Shown here one piece after another: positions 33,754 to 40,562 of a stretch of DNA of 52,957 bases. Source of the DNA: JAAYZB01 sp937958685 (GTDB lineage: Bacteria > Bacillota_I > Bacilli_A > Izemoplasmatales > Hujiaoplasmataceae). The stretch covers positions 1-52,957 of the forward strand of contig DAITAL010000007.1 in assembly GCA_036824265.1 (NCBI GenBank), written 5' to 3'. The notes under the pieces were generated by a model that saw only the letters and a list, made by a program, of their open reading frames with translations, was not told where the DNA came from and did not search any database. Each line of letters begins with the position of its first letter. Positions within the stretch are counted from its first letter, which is position 1. Made by a program: the position numbers and the translations under genes.

Positions 33754-35199
33754 ATGAAGAAACTAGTATTGCTCGCCTTCACGTTCATGTTCGGCATCGC
33801 CGTCATGGCCTGCACAGGCGAAACCACCACAGCCGCCCCGACGACAGCCGCGCCGACGACGGCAGCGCCGACCACGGCAGCGCCGACCACGGCAGCGCCG
33901 ACAACGGTCGCACCGACCACGGTAGCCCCGACGACAACCGCGGCTCCGACCACCACGACTGCAGCCCCAATCTTGGTTCAAGGTGTCACTCCGACAAGCG
34001 TCAAAGTCGGTAATGCGGCCTCCACAACCGGCGCCGCCGCCGCCATCGGCGTGCCCTTCAACGCCGGCATCACCGCTTACTTCGAGTACATCAACGGACA
34101 GGGAGGCGTTGGCGGCAGAACGATCCAATTCGTGACCTACGATGATCAAACATCTCCGACGACCGGACTTGCGCACACGCAGACGCTGATCGAAACCGAT
34201 GAGATCTTCGCGCTTGTCGGTCACTTCGGCACCTGGACCGTTGGCGCCACCCTCGGATTGATCGAGGAAGTCGGCATCCCGATGGTTTACGCCGCAACCG
34301 GAATCAACTCCCTGTATTTCCAGGAATCCGTTGGCAACCCGGTCATGGCTGTCCAGCCGATCTACAAGACTGACGGCCGGATCATGACCGCCAGAGCCGT
34401 CAACGAACAAATCTACGGCACCAACAAGGACGAAGCCCTGCCCGCAGGCGCCAAGATCGGTGTCATCTACACCAACGACGACGTCGGCTTGTCGATCAAG
34501 GCCGGTATCGACCAGGAAGCCGAGATCCTCGGCAGAACCGCTGACATGGTCTATCAGGCCGTCACCGGTTATTCCTTTGTCACCGCCGTGGCGATCCTCA
34601 AGGCCAGCGGTGTCTCCGTCGTCATCCTCGCGATGAACCAGGAACCGTTCGGTTACGCGCTGACGCAGATGTCCAACCAATCGCTCAACGTGCCCGTCTT
34701 CTCGTCCTATGTCAATGCGGACGTGACCGTCGTCGACCACTATCGTTACAATGAGAACCGGCCGATCTACGTCAACGCCTGGCTCGACATCGTCGATCCC
34801 GAAGGCCTCTACGGCTTCAGCGCCGACTACTGGGCGTTCGTCGCGGTCATGACCGCCGCCGGTTATGACGGTCTCACGGTTGGCAAAGCCAACTACACCG
34901 CCAATGCCTTCGCGATGGCCGGCTATATCGCCGCCGCGATCTTCGTCGAAGGGCTGAACCGCGTCGAAGAAGCGGAAGAGGACCTCACTTGGGCGAACTA
35001 CATCGCCGCCATGGAATCCGAACCGCTGGATCTGCCGATGGGCGGTCTGGTCGACTGGACCGGTGGCAAACGCTGGGGCATCGCCTCGATGGCTCTCTTG
35101 AAGTACGGCTTCACCGACAATGAGGGCGTCATCACCGAAGCCTTCACGAAAGTGCAGAACATCCAGACGATCGAAGAGATCGAAGGACTCGACGAGTAA
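33754..35199 (+). CDS. livK: Substrate-binding lipoprotein LivK-like with Thr/Ala/Pro repeat stalk
   Basis: The 481-residue protein starts with a lipoprotein signal ending 'FGIAVMAC' (lipobox). A stalk of about 45 residues built of TTAAP-type pentapeptides lifts the binding domain off the membrane. The type I periplasmic binding fold follows: 'GVTPTSVKVGNAASTTG', 'GGRTIQFVTYDDQTSP', 'VGHFGTWTVGATLG' and 'GIPMVYAATGINSL'. The ligand side-chain residues cannot be read with confidence; Peripla_BP_6 members bind amino acids, amides, aromatic or short carboxylic acids. It closes the liv set (H, M, G, F, K) behind AAAGGAGAG. Confidence 0.9.
   Translation: MKKLVLLAFTFMFGIAVMACTGETTTAAPTTAAPTTAAPTTAAPTTAAPTTVAPTTVAPTTTAAPTTTTAAPILVQGVTPTSVKVGNAASTTGAAAAIGVPFNAGITAYFEYINGQGGVGGRTIQFVTYDDQTSPTTGLAHTQTLIETDEIFALVGHFGTWTVGATLGLIEEVGIPMVYAATGINSLYFQESVGNPVMAVQPIYKTDGRIMTARAVNEQIYGTNKDEALPAGAKIGVIYTNDDVGLSIKAGIDQEAEILGRTADMVYQAVTGYSFVTAVAILKASGVSVVILAMNQEPFGYALTQMSNQSLNVPVFSSYVNADVTVVDHYRYNENRPIYVNAWLDIVDPEGLYGFSADYWAFVAVMTAAGYDGLTVGKANYTANAFAMAGYIAAAIFVEGLNRVEEAEEDLTWANYIAAMESEPLDLPMGGLVDWTGGKRWGIASMALLKYGFTDNEGVITEAFTKVQNIQTIEEIEGLDE
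33826..33965 (+). repeat. Degenerate 15-bp tandem repeats encoding TTAAP stalk
   Basis: Roughly nine imperfect 15-base units of the ACGACGGCAGCGCCG type encode Thr-Thr-Ala-Ala-Pro. The units are most alike in the middle (33855-33900), suggesting recent expansion. They form the linker between lipid anchor and ligand-binding domain of LivK. Confidence 0.8.
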
Positions 35200-35215
35200 C
35201 ATTACACATGGCAAA

Positions 35216-35246
35216 GTTAAGGGAGATGGCATCCATCTCCCTTAAC
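35216..35246 (+). other. Perfect 14-bp hairpin after livK
   Basis: GTTAAGGGAGATGG (35216-35229) pairs without mismatch to CCATCTCCCTTAAC (35233-35246) across a CAT loop. There is no T-run, so it is more likely an mRNA-stabilising or attenuation structure that raises livK transcript levels than a simple terminator. It lies 27 bases before the CoA-transferase gene. Confidence 0.6.
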
Positions 35247-35272
35247 GCCATACCTAGGGAAAGGAAGATACC

Positions 35273-36589
35273 ATGAAACATCCGCAAACTGTCACGATCG
35301 ACAAGATCATCGACCTTGTGCAAAGCGATTTTGAAATCGTCGTCGGCATGGCGGCCTGCGAGCCGCAGGCGTTCATGCTCAACCTGCATCATGCCGGCAA
35401 CAGAGTCAAGAACGTCACCGTCACCAACTGCCTCCCGTTTGCCAATGCGGAGTTTTTCATCGACGGCAAATGGGCGCATTCCTTTTATCTCGACAGCTGG
35501 TTCCACACCAATGTCCTCCGCAAGGCCCATGAACATGGAAACATCGCGTTTGTTCCCAACCACCTGCATTTTGCCGGGAAGAGACGCCTAGACTATAAAA
35601 AACCGAACCTGTTCGTCACCACGACGACGCCTCCCGATGCCCACGGGTACGTGTCGCTGTCACTTTCGAACGTGTACGAGCGCGAGATGATCGACGCCGC
35701 CGACATCGTCGTCCTCGAGATCAACAAGAACTTCCCCCGCACCTACGGCGACATGGAAGTCCACATCTCCGAGGTCGACTACTTGGTCGAGGTCGACTAT
35801 CCGGCCCCGACGATCCCGAATGCCGAACCGAACGAGAAAGACATGACGATCGGCCGGCTGATCGCGAGTGAGATCCACGACGGCGACTCGATCCAACTCG
35901 GCATCGGCGGGATCCCCAACGCCGTCGCCAAGTCCTTGTTCGACAAGAAAGATCTCGGGATCCATACGGAGATGTTCACCTCCGGGATGATGGAGCTCGT
36001 CAAAGCCGGCGTCATCAACGGCAAACGCAAGACCTTGCATCCCCGCAAGCACGTCTGCTGCTTCGCCCTCGGGACCCAGGAACTCTATGATTTCATCGAC
36101 GGCAACCCCGCGGTGATGATCCTGGGCGGTTCCTATGTCAACGACCCCTGCGTGATGGGGAAGAACGACAACCAGATCTCGATCAACTCGACCTTGGAAA
36201 TCGACCTCACCGGCCAGTGCTGCTCCGAATCGATCGGCACCCAGCAATTCTCGGGAACCGGCGGCCAGGTGGATACCGCGACCGGTGCCCAAAACGCGAA
36301 AAACGGCCGCTCCTTCATCGCCCTCTATTCGACGGCGATGGTGAAGAATCCCCAAACCGGCGCGAAAGAGGAAGTCTCGAAGATCGTGCCGATGCTCAAG
36401 CAGGGCGCGGCCGTCACGCTCTCCCGCAACGATGTCGATTATGTCGTCACGGAATACGGGATCGTCCGTCTCCGCGGTCGCAACGTGCGCGAGCGCGTGA
36501 AATTATTGATCTCGATCGCCCATCCGAAGTTCCGCGACCAGCTCCACAAGGACGCCATCGCGGCCGGGTATCTCCATGCCGACTTTTGA
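35273..36589 (+). CDS. Acetyl-CoA hydrolase/transferase family CoA-transferase (4-hydroxybutyrate CoA-transferase-like)
   Basis: The 438-residue length fits family I CoA-transferases of the AcH/Cat2 type. Conserved segments are 'GGIPNAVAKSLFDKKDLGIHTEMFTSGMMEL' (split, about 208-240), 'GQCCSESIGTQQFSGTGGQVD' (split, about 320-340) and 'VVTEYGIVRLRGRNVRERV' near the end. Such enzymes move CoA from acetyl-CoA or butyryl-CoA to a short carboxylic acid. In this operon it would activate the acid imported by the Liv system before oxidation by the SDR and cleavage by thiolase. The exact acid (3-hydroxybutyrate, 4-hydroxybutyrate, butyrate) is not determinable. It overlaps the next gene by 14 bases. 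Confidence 0.85.
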   Translation: MKHPQTVTIDKIIDLVQSDFEIVVGMAACEPQAFMLNLHHAGNRVKNVTVTNCLPFANAEFFIDGKWAHSFYLDSWFHTNVLRKAHEHGNIAFVPNHLHFAGKRRLDYKKPNLFVTTTTPPDAHGYVSLSLSNVYEREMIDAADIVVLEINKNFPRTYGDMEVHISEVDYLVEVDYPAPTIPNAEPNEKDMTIGRLIASEIHDGDSIQLGIGGIPNAVAKSLFDKKDLGIHTEMFTSGMMELVKAGVINGKRKTLHPRKHVCCFALGTQELYDFIDGNPAVMILGGSYVNDPCVMGKNDNQISINSTLEIDLTGQCCSESIGTQQFSGTGGQVDTATGAQNAKNGRSFIALYSTAMVKNPQTGAKEEVSKIVPMLKQGAAVTLSRNDVDYVVTEYGIVRLRGRNVRERVKLLISIAHPKFRDQLHKDAIAAGYLHADF

Positions 36590-37397
36590 TTATCGGGGCC
36601 AACCGGTCCATTATGAAGTTGACGGCCTCGGCAAGCCGCTGGTCATCCTGAACGGGATCATGATGTCGACCAAATCCTGGAATCCGTTCATCCCGACCCT
36701 GAGCGAACATTTCCAAATCTATCGGATCGACTTCCTCGACCAGGGCCAAAGCCAGAAACTTCCGGGCCAGACCTATACCCAGGACCTTCAGGTCGAACTC
36801 TTGAAAGCCTTCTTCGAGGCGCTGAATATCACCAAGATCAGCATCGTCGGCATTTCCTACGGCGGCGCGGTCGCCCTGCTCTTCGCCGCAAAATATCCGG
36901 AGCTGGTCGAACGGCTGGTCGTCTTCAACAGCGCCGCCTACACCTCCTGCTGGCTCAAGGACATCGGCCGGGCCTGGATCGCCGCCGGAAGAACACGTGA
37001 CGGTGCCCACTACTACAAGACGACGATCCCGGTGATCTATTCGCCCTACTTCTACGAATCGCGCTACGACTGGATGCAAAAACGGGAGGCCTTCCTGATC
37101 CCGATCTTCTCGGATCCAGGCTTCCTCGACCAGCTGGAGCGCCTCACCCTGAGCGCCGAGAGTTACGACATCCGGCCCGTGATCACCAGGATCACGATGC
37201 CCGTCCTGATCGTCTCGGCGGAACTGGACTACCTGACGCCGATGGACAACCAGGAATATCTCCATCGCCACCTGCCCAACTCCGAGTGGATCAAGATCCC
37301 GCTCGCCGGGCACGCCTCGATGTATGAGAAACCCTTGCTTTTCACCTCGTTGGTGATCGGCTTCTGCGCGGCAAGGGACACCGGATACCAAATCTAA
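36576..37397 (+). CDS. Alpha/beta hydrolase 1
   Basis: The 273-residue alpha/beta hydrolase has nucleophile S94 in 'GISYGG', D218 in 'SAELDYLTP' and H246 in 'LAGHASMY', so the triad is complete. The oxyanion region reads 'VILNGIMMSTKSW'. There is no signal peptide. Translation starts inside the CoA-transferase gene (14-base overlap), so coupling is likely. The substrate is unknown; with its neighbours, hydrolysis of a short-chain acyl ester or thioester is the natural guess. Confidence 0.82.
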   Translation: MPTFDYRGQPVHYEVDGLGKPLVILNGIMMSTKSWNPFIPTLSEHFQIYRIDFLDQGQSQKLPGQTYTQDLQVELLKAFFEALNITKISIVGISYGGAVALLFAAKYPELVERLVVFNSAAYTSCWLKDIGRAWIAAGRTRDGAHYYKTTIPVIYSPYFYESRYDWMQKREAFLIPIFSDPGFLDQLERLTLSAESYDIRPVITRITMPVLIVSAELDYLTPMDNQEYLHRHLPNSEWIKIPLAGHASMYEKPLLFTSLVIGFCAARDTGYQI

Positions 37398-37415
37398 GCC
37401 AAAGGAGACAAGTCT

Positions 37416-38300
37416 ATGACCAAAAAGCATGTATTGCTCGCAAATGGCGAGACCTACGCCTACCTGGAAGCTGGCGATGGCGAAAAGCCGCTTCTCCTCG
37501 TGCATGGCAATTTCTCTTCCGGCGTCTACTACAAGCCTCTGCTCGAACGCCTGCCAAAAGGGTATCGCGCCTACGCGCCCGATTTGCGCGGCTACGGTGA
37601 TTCGACATATCACAACCGCATCAGCTCGCTCAAGGAGTTCGCGGAGGATCTGGTCCTGTTCATGCAGGCGCTCAAACTCGAGAAGGCGGCCGTCGTCGGC
37701 TGGTCTTTGGGCGGCGGCGTCGTCATGGAACTCGCCGCCCACCATCCGGACTTAGTCGCGAAACTGGTGCTGATCAACTCCACGACCCACAAAGGCTATC
37801 CCGTCTTCAAAAAAGATGAAAACGGCCAGATGCTGATCGGGCAGGTCTATGAAAGCCCGGAGACGATGGCGGACGACCCGATTCAGGTCAAACCGCTCCT
37901 GGATGCGCTTGAAGCCGGCAATTTCGCCTTCGTCAAGTACATCTTCGACCTCACGATCTATACCGTGAACAAGCCAACTGACGCCGATACCGTCCTCTAT
38001 ATCAACGAATCGCTGAAACAAAGGAACCTTCCCGACGCCGATTTCGCCCTGGCCAGCCAGAATATGAGCGCCGAGCCCGGCTTCTATGGCATGGGCGACG
38101 GCACGATCGGCAAGATCACCTGCCCCGTGTTGCATATCTGGGGAAACAGGGATATCACCGTTCCCGAACTGATGATCGAGGCCAACATCAACGCCCTCAA
38201 GGCCAATTCCACCTATGTCCGCTTCGAAAACTGCGGCCATTCCCCGCTCGTCGACAAGCCCCTTGAATTGGCAAAAGCGATCGAAAACTTCCTTACTTGA
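37416..38300 (+). CDS. Alpha/beta hydrolase 2 (possible 3-hydroxybutyrate-oligomer/PHB-depolymerase-like)
   Basis: The 294-residue enzyme has nucleophile S97 in 'GWSLGGG', D246 in 'WGNRDIT' and H275 in 'NCGHSPLVDKP'. 'LLLVHGNFSSGVYYKPLLERL' provides the oxyanion hole. The GWSxGG lipase box and size resemble the intracellular PHB depolymerase described from Bacillus thuringiensis, but I cannot compare sequences directly. With thiolase, SDR and CoA-transferase in the same operon, cleavage of 3-hydroxybutyrate oligomers is attractive. Generic esterase activity is the alternative. It is the last gene of the operon. Confidence 0.8.
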   Translation: MTKKHVLLANGETYAYLEAGDGEKPLLLVHGNFSSGVYYKPLLERLPKGYRAYAPDLRGYGDSTYHNRISSLKEFAEDLVLFMQALKLEKAAVVGWSLGGGVVMELAAHHPDLVAKLVLINSTTHKGYPVFKKDENGQMLIGQVYESPETMADDPIQVKPLLDALEAGNFAFVKYIFDLTIYTVNKPTDADTVLYINESLKQRNLPDADFALASQNMSAEPGFYGMGDGTIGKITCPVLHIWGNRDITVPELMIEANINALKANSTYVRFENCGHSPLVDKPLELAKAIENFLT

Positions 38301-38316
38301 GTCTTTTCTCCTTGTT

Positions 38317-38360
38317 CTGAAGGCGTTTTGACGGCTTTATTTGGCCAAAAACGCCTTCAG
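38317..38360 (+). other. Long-stem hairpin at the end of the liv/hydrolase operon
   Basis: CTGAAGGCGTTTT (38317-38329) pairs perfectly with AAAACGCCTTCAG (38348-38360) around an 18-base loop. It is followed by A-rich rather than T-rich sequence, so it is not a classical terminator. It may still end or stabilise the upstream transcript. Confidence 0.5.
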
Positions 38361-38393
38361 ATGAAAAAAAAGCAAAAAAGCGGGTCAACCCCC

Positions 38394-38422
38394 TTGACAA
38401 ACAAAAACCCCTATATTATAAT
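38394..38422 (+). promoter_or_regulatory. Consensus sigma-A promoter of matrix locus 2
   Basis: TTGACA (38394-38399) and TATAAT (38417-38422) are perfect and 17 bases apart, exactly as in locus 1. Transcription should begin near 38429 at the riboswitch. Confidence 0.9.
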
Positions 38423-38428
38423 GACCGT

Positions 38429-38501
38429 GTAAATAGCAAAGCTAGCGAAAGTTAGTGACGCAAAGCTATAGGGCCTTCGATAAGATGGTAGCCAGTTGCC
38501 G
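38429..38501 (+). ncRNA. GEMM-I (cyclic di-GMP-I class) riboswitch aptamer, copy 2
   Basis: This RNA is identical to copy 1 (13780-13854) over about 75 bases except for two A-to-G changes at 38441 and 38445. Both convert an A-U pair of the GAAA-capped stem into a G-U pair. GCAAA, GACGCAAAGC, GGGCC and GGTAGCCAGTTGCC are all present. The ligand-contact position is again A (38435). It stands before the second set of surface-protein genes and puts both loci under one signal. Confidence 0.93.
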
Positions 38502-38530
38502 TTATCTTTTAAAGATGAGGGCGTTTTTTT
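38498..38530 (+). terminator. Expression-platform terminator of riboswitch copy 2
   Basis: GCCGTTATCTT (38498-38508) pairs with AAGATGAGGGC (38512-38522), followed by G and seven T residues. One pair that is G-C in copy 1 is A-T here, a compensatory change that supports the stem. The first GCC is shared with the aptamer. Confidence 0.8.
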
Positions 38531-38545
38531 ATTTCCAGGGTTGTA

Positions 38546-38567
38546 GTGCCAAGTTTTCTTTTGGCAC
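38546..38567 (+). other. Hairpin in the leader downstream of riboswitch copy 2
   Basis: GTGCCAA (38546-38552) pairs with TTGGCAC (38561-38567). No T-run follows. Function unknown; not present in the leader of copy 1. Confidence 0.4.
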
Positions 38568-38586
38568 CGGAAATATCTAAACGAAA

Positions 38587-38618
38587 CCACATTCGCGAAA
38601 GATGGTGGCTTTTTTTTA
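38587..38618 (+). terminator. Second weak terminator-like element in the locus 2 leader
   Basis: CCACAT pairs with ATG(G)TGG (one bulged G, 9-base loop) and is followed by CTTTTTTTT. The leader of copy 1 has a similar GATGGCTTTTTT motif at about 13920. This suggests a shared second control point, or simply two terminators in series. Confidence 0.4.
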
Positions 38619-38676
38619 TCCCAAACGGGAAGAAGAAGCCACGACAATTAAAGACAAGGGAGGGATGCCTCGCGAC

Positions 38677-39459
38677 ATGAGCCGAAAAGCTAAACTAGCC
38701 GAACGCATCGTCTACGCTTCCAGAGCTACCAAAGTCGCCAGATTCAGTCGTTTCGGAATCGTTGTGAGTGCAGTTCTGACCTTCGTCGTGTTTGCTATCT
38801 CGTATTACGGGGAAGTGGTGGGCAACTTCACTTTCCGGGTAGACAAGCGGGATTATCAGGCGGGCATATCGCTCTATAAGGATCCTGACAACCCGATATT
38901 CTCCCCCAGGCTTAACGCCGAGAAGGTCACAAACGCCGACGGCATGACCCAGTTCTGCGGCACGGAATACTCGTATTACGACATCGGAGATCCCGTTTGT
39001 CTCCCCTCGGACGCCGAAGCATCGAGCGTCTATGGGCCAAACAACGGCGCATCCTATCTCGCCTATACGTTCTTCCTCGCCAACCAGGGCATCAGGGTCG
39101 TGGACCTACAGGCCACCGCAACACTCGTCTCAGCGACAAGAGGTGCCGAAGAATCGATAAGACTCCGGCTGATCGTAAACGACGTGGGCACAACGTATGC
39201 CCGTGTCCAATCCGAAAGGGGCCGCAATCCGGGAGAACCAGAACCCGAGACGGAACCCTGGGCCGGAGAATACGACATCTTCCAATTAAACTTTGCCGCC
39301 TTCAAACCGGAAGAAGCCATCAAGATCACCGTGATGGTCTGGTACGAGGGTGAAGACGCCGATCACAACAATGACATCATCGGCGGGGGCGTCAAGATGG
39401 AAATGGTCTTCAACATCACCTTCATCTATGACGAGAACGAGTTTCCCACTACTACCTAG
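38677..39459 (+). CDS. Signal-anchored secreted protein sharing the EGxDxDxxNDIIxG motif, first gene of matrix locus 2
   Basis: The roughly 260-residue protein has a basic N-terminus and a transmembrane segment (about residues 24-44) without the AWF motif of its neighbours. The external part contains two Cys and ends with 'VMVWYEGEDADHNNDIIGGGVK', which aligns with 'EIFIEGWDEDASNDIIAGSLK' and 'TIFIEGWDEHANNNIISGNMT' in the next two genes. This shows a common C-terminal strand/loop. The start is uncertain: AGGGAGG lies 1 base before ATG 38665 and 13 before ATG 38677. An ATG at 38602 lies in a terminator-like hairpin. Probably a minor or anchoring subunit (inference). Confidence 0.65.
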   Translation: MSRKAKLAERIVYASRATKVARFSRFGIVVSAVLTFVVFAISYYGEVVGNFTFRVDKRDYQAGISLYKDPDNPIFSPRLNAEKVTNADGMTQFCGTEYSYYDIGDPVCLPSDAEASSVYGPNNGASYLAYTFFLANQGIRVVDLQATATLVSATRGAEESIRLRLIVNDVGTTYARVQSERGRNPGEPEPETEPWAGEYDIFQLNFAAFKPEEAIKITVMVWYEGEDADHNNDIIGGGVKMEMVFNITFIYDENEFPTTT

Positions 39460-39513
39460 GGTGCAACGCAAAACCAAATAAGAAAACAAAAAATATAAAA
39501 GGAGAAGAATAAA

Positions 39514-40404
39514 ATGAAAGCACTAAAAATGAAAGTCATTATGTCAGCTGTTGTATTGCTCTTCGCACTGGTCGCCACGATCGGCTCGACCTTTGCCTGG
39601 TTCACTGTAACAGCCACCAATGCAGTAGCGGTACCAGAATTCAACATCCAAGCCCAAGACTCTTTGCTCGTGAAATTTGCCGCTTTTGATGCCACCCAAT
39701 CCCAGTATGCCTCACATCAAGATCCAAGCGCATACAAGCAAACCATTATCTATGATGATTTTGTCGGCACTGATTATGCTAACATTGGCAGTTGGCACCT
39801 CCTTCCCGTTTCAGCAATTTCGGCGGATTACGCTTCGGTTGAACCAGCGTCGTTGAAGATAATGAACATGGAAACAAGAGTTCTCTCACCGACAGGCGTA
39901 GTCGTCAACAACAATTTTGGTGGAGTGGCAGAGCAAGGCCACATCATCAGACTTAAGTTCTGGGTTATGTCTCAGGCAGAATCATCGAAGAACCTTCGGA
40001 TAACCAGTCCCCTTGTTGAAGGAACCACGACATTCGTCGATGTTGATGCAATGATAGCTAATTCAACAAGATTGGCAATCACACGTGATGGAACTTATCC
40101 CGCTGGTGGTGGATCTCAAACTGGTTATCTTTATGGCGCTGACATGGATTATCTCTTTACTTTTGTAGGAACTCCGAACGAGGATGAGACTGACACATAT
40201 CCTGATACTGTTCTCGAAGAGAACGCAGCATTCGCTGTGGGAACTGCTCACGGAGATAGTGCTTCTGTAATCGCAGCTTTGACATCCAATACTCCCCTTC
40301 TCGTGACCGTTGAGATTTTCATTGAAGGCTGGGATGAAGATGCATCTAACGATATTATCGCCGGTAGCCTCAAAGTAAGCTTCAACTTCACGATTGCTCC
40401 TTAA
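39514..40404 (+). CDS. TasA-like SipW-substrate secreted protein A (FAWFT signal)
   Basis: The 296-residue product has the signal 'VVLLFALVATIGSTFAWFTVTA', split around the AWF motif, followed by a strand-rich mature domain. It shares 'IRLKFWVMSQAESS' and the C-terminal 'EIFIEGWDEDASNDIIAGSLKVSF' (split) with the next gene, so the two are tandem paralogues. Such SipW-dependent proteins form matrix fibres (TasA, CalY) in Bacillus. The gene is distinctly A+T-rich compared with the flanks. An AAGGAGAAG ribosome site precedes the ATG. It is read from riboswitch copy 2 unless another promoter exists. Confidence 0.75.
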   Translation: MKALKMKVIMSAVVLLFALVATIGSTFAWFTVTATNAVAVPEFNIQAQDSLLVKFAAFDATQSQYASHQDPSAYKQTIIYDDFVGTDYANIGSWHLLPVSAISADYASVEPASLKIMNMETRVLSPTGVVVNNNFGGVAEQGHIIRLKFWVMSQAESSKNLRITSPLVEGTTTFVDVDAMIANSTRLAITRDGTYPAGGGSQTGYLYGADMDYLFTFVGTPNEDETDTYPDTVLEENAAFAVGTAHGDSASVIAALTSNTPLLVTVEIFIEGWDEDASNDIIAGSLKVSFNFTIAP

Positions 40405-40442
40405 TGATTATCTGAAAATTTCTTAATCAAGTTACAGATTAG

Positions 40443-40473
40443 ACACAACCCAGGCATCGCTCCTGGGTTGTGT
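40443..40473 (+). terminator. Strong hairpin after the first TasA-like gene
   Basis: ACACAACCCAGG (40443-40454) pairs perfectly with CCTGGGTTGTGT (40462-40473), a 12-bp stem with a 7-base loop. The T-run follows only after a further short stretch, so it may be an attenuator or mRNA 3'-end stabiliser rather than a full stop. Confidence 0.6.
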
Positions 40474-40477
40474 CCCC

Positions 40478-40533
40478 CTTGAGGGTTTTTTAAAGTACGT
40501 TTTCCTACAGCGTGCTTTGAAAAACCCCTCAAT
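40478..40533 (+). repeat. Long imperfect inverted repeat upstream of the second TasA-like gene
   Basis: About 20 bases starting TTGAGGG (around 40479) are complementary, with two or three mismatches, to the stretch ending CCCCTCAA (around 40532). The loop is about 11 bases. The 5' arm ends its G-rich part in TTTTTT. It could act as terminator on either strand or be a remnant of a small mobile repeat. Confidence 0.5.
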
Positions 40534-40562
40534 GTACGAATCAAGAGATGGAGAGATTGCAC

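Noticed and set aside
33826..33965. Regular short repeats that could suggest a CRISPR or satellite array
   Set aside because: The units are 15 bases without spacers, stay in frame and encode a TTAAP stalk inside the LivK lipoprotein.
36576..38300. PHB synthase (PhaC) candidates among the alpha/beta hydrolases
   Set aside because: Both proteins have Ser, not Cys, in the nucleophile elbow (GISYGG, GWSLGGG), so they are hydrolases; a PHB-synthesis operon is not supported.
38602..38676. Upstream ATG at 38602 as the start of the first locus 2 gene
   Set aside because: It lies in a terminator-like hairpin immediately before a T-run and has no Shine-Dalgarno sequence; starts at 38665 or 38677 are more plausible.
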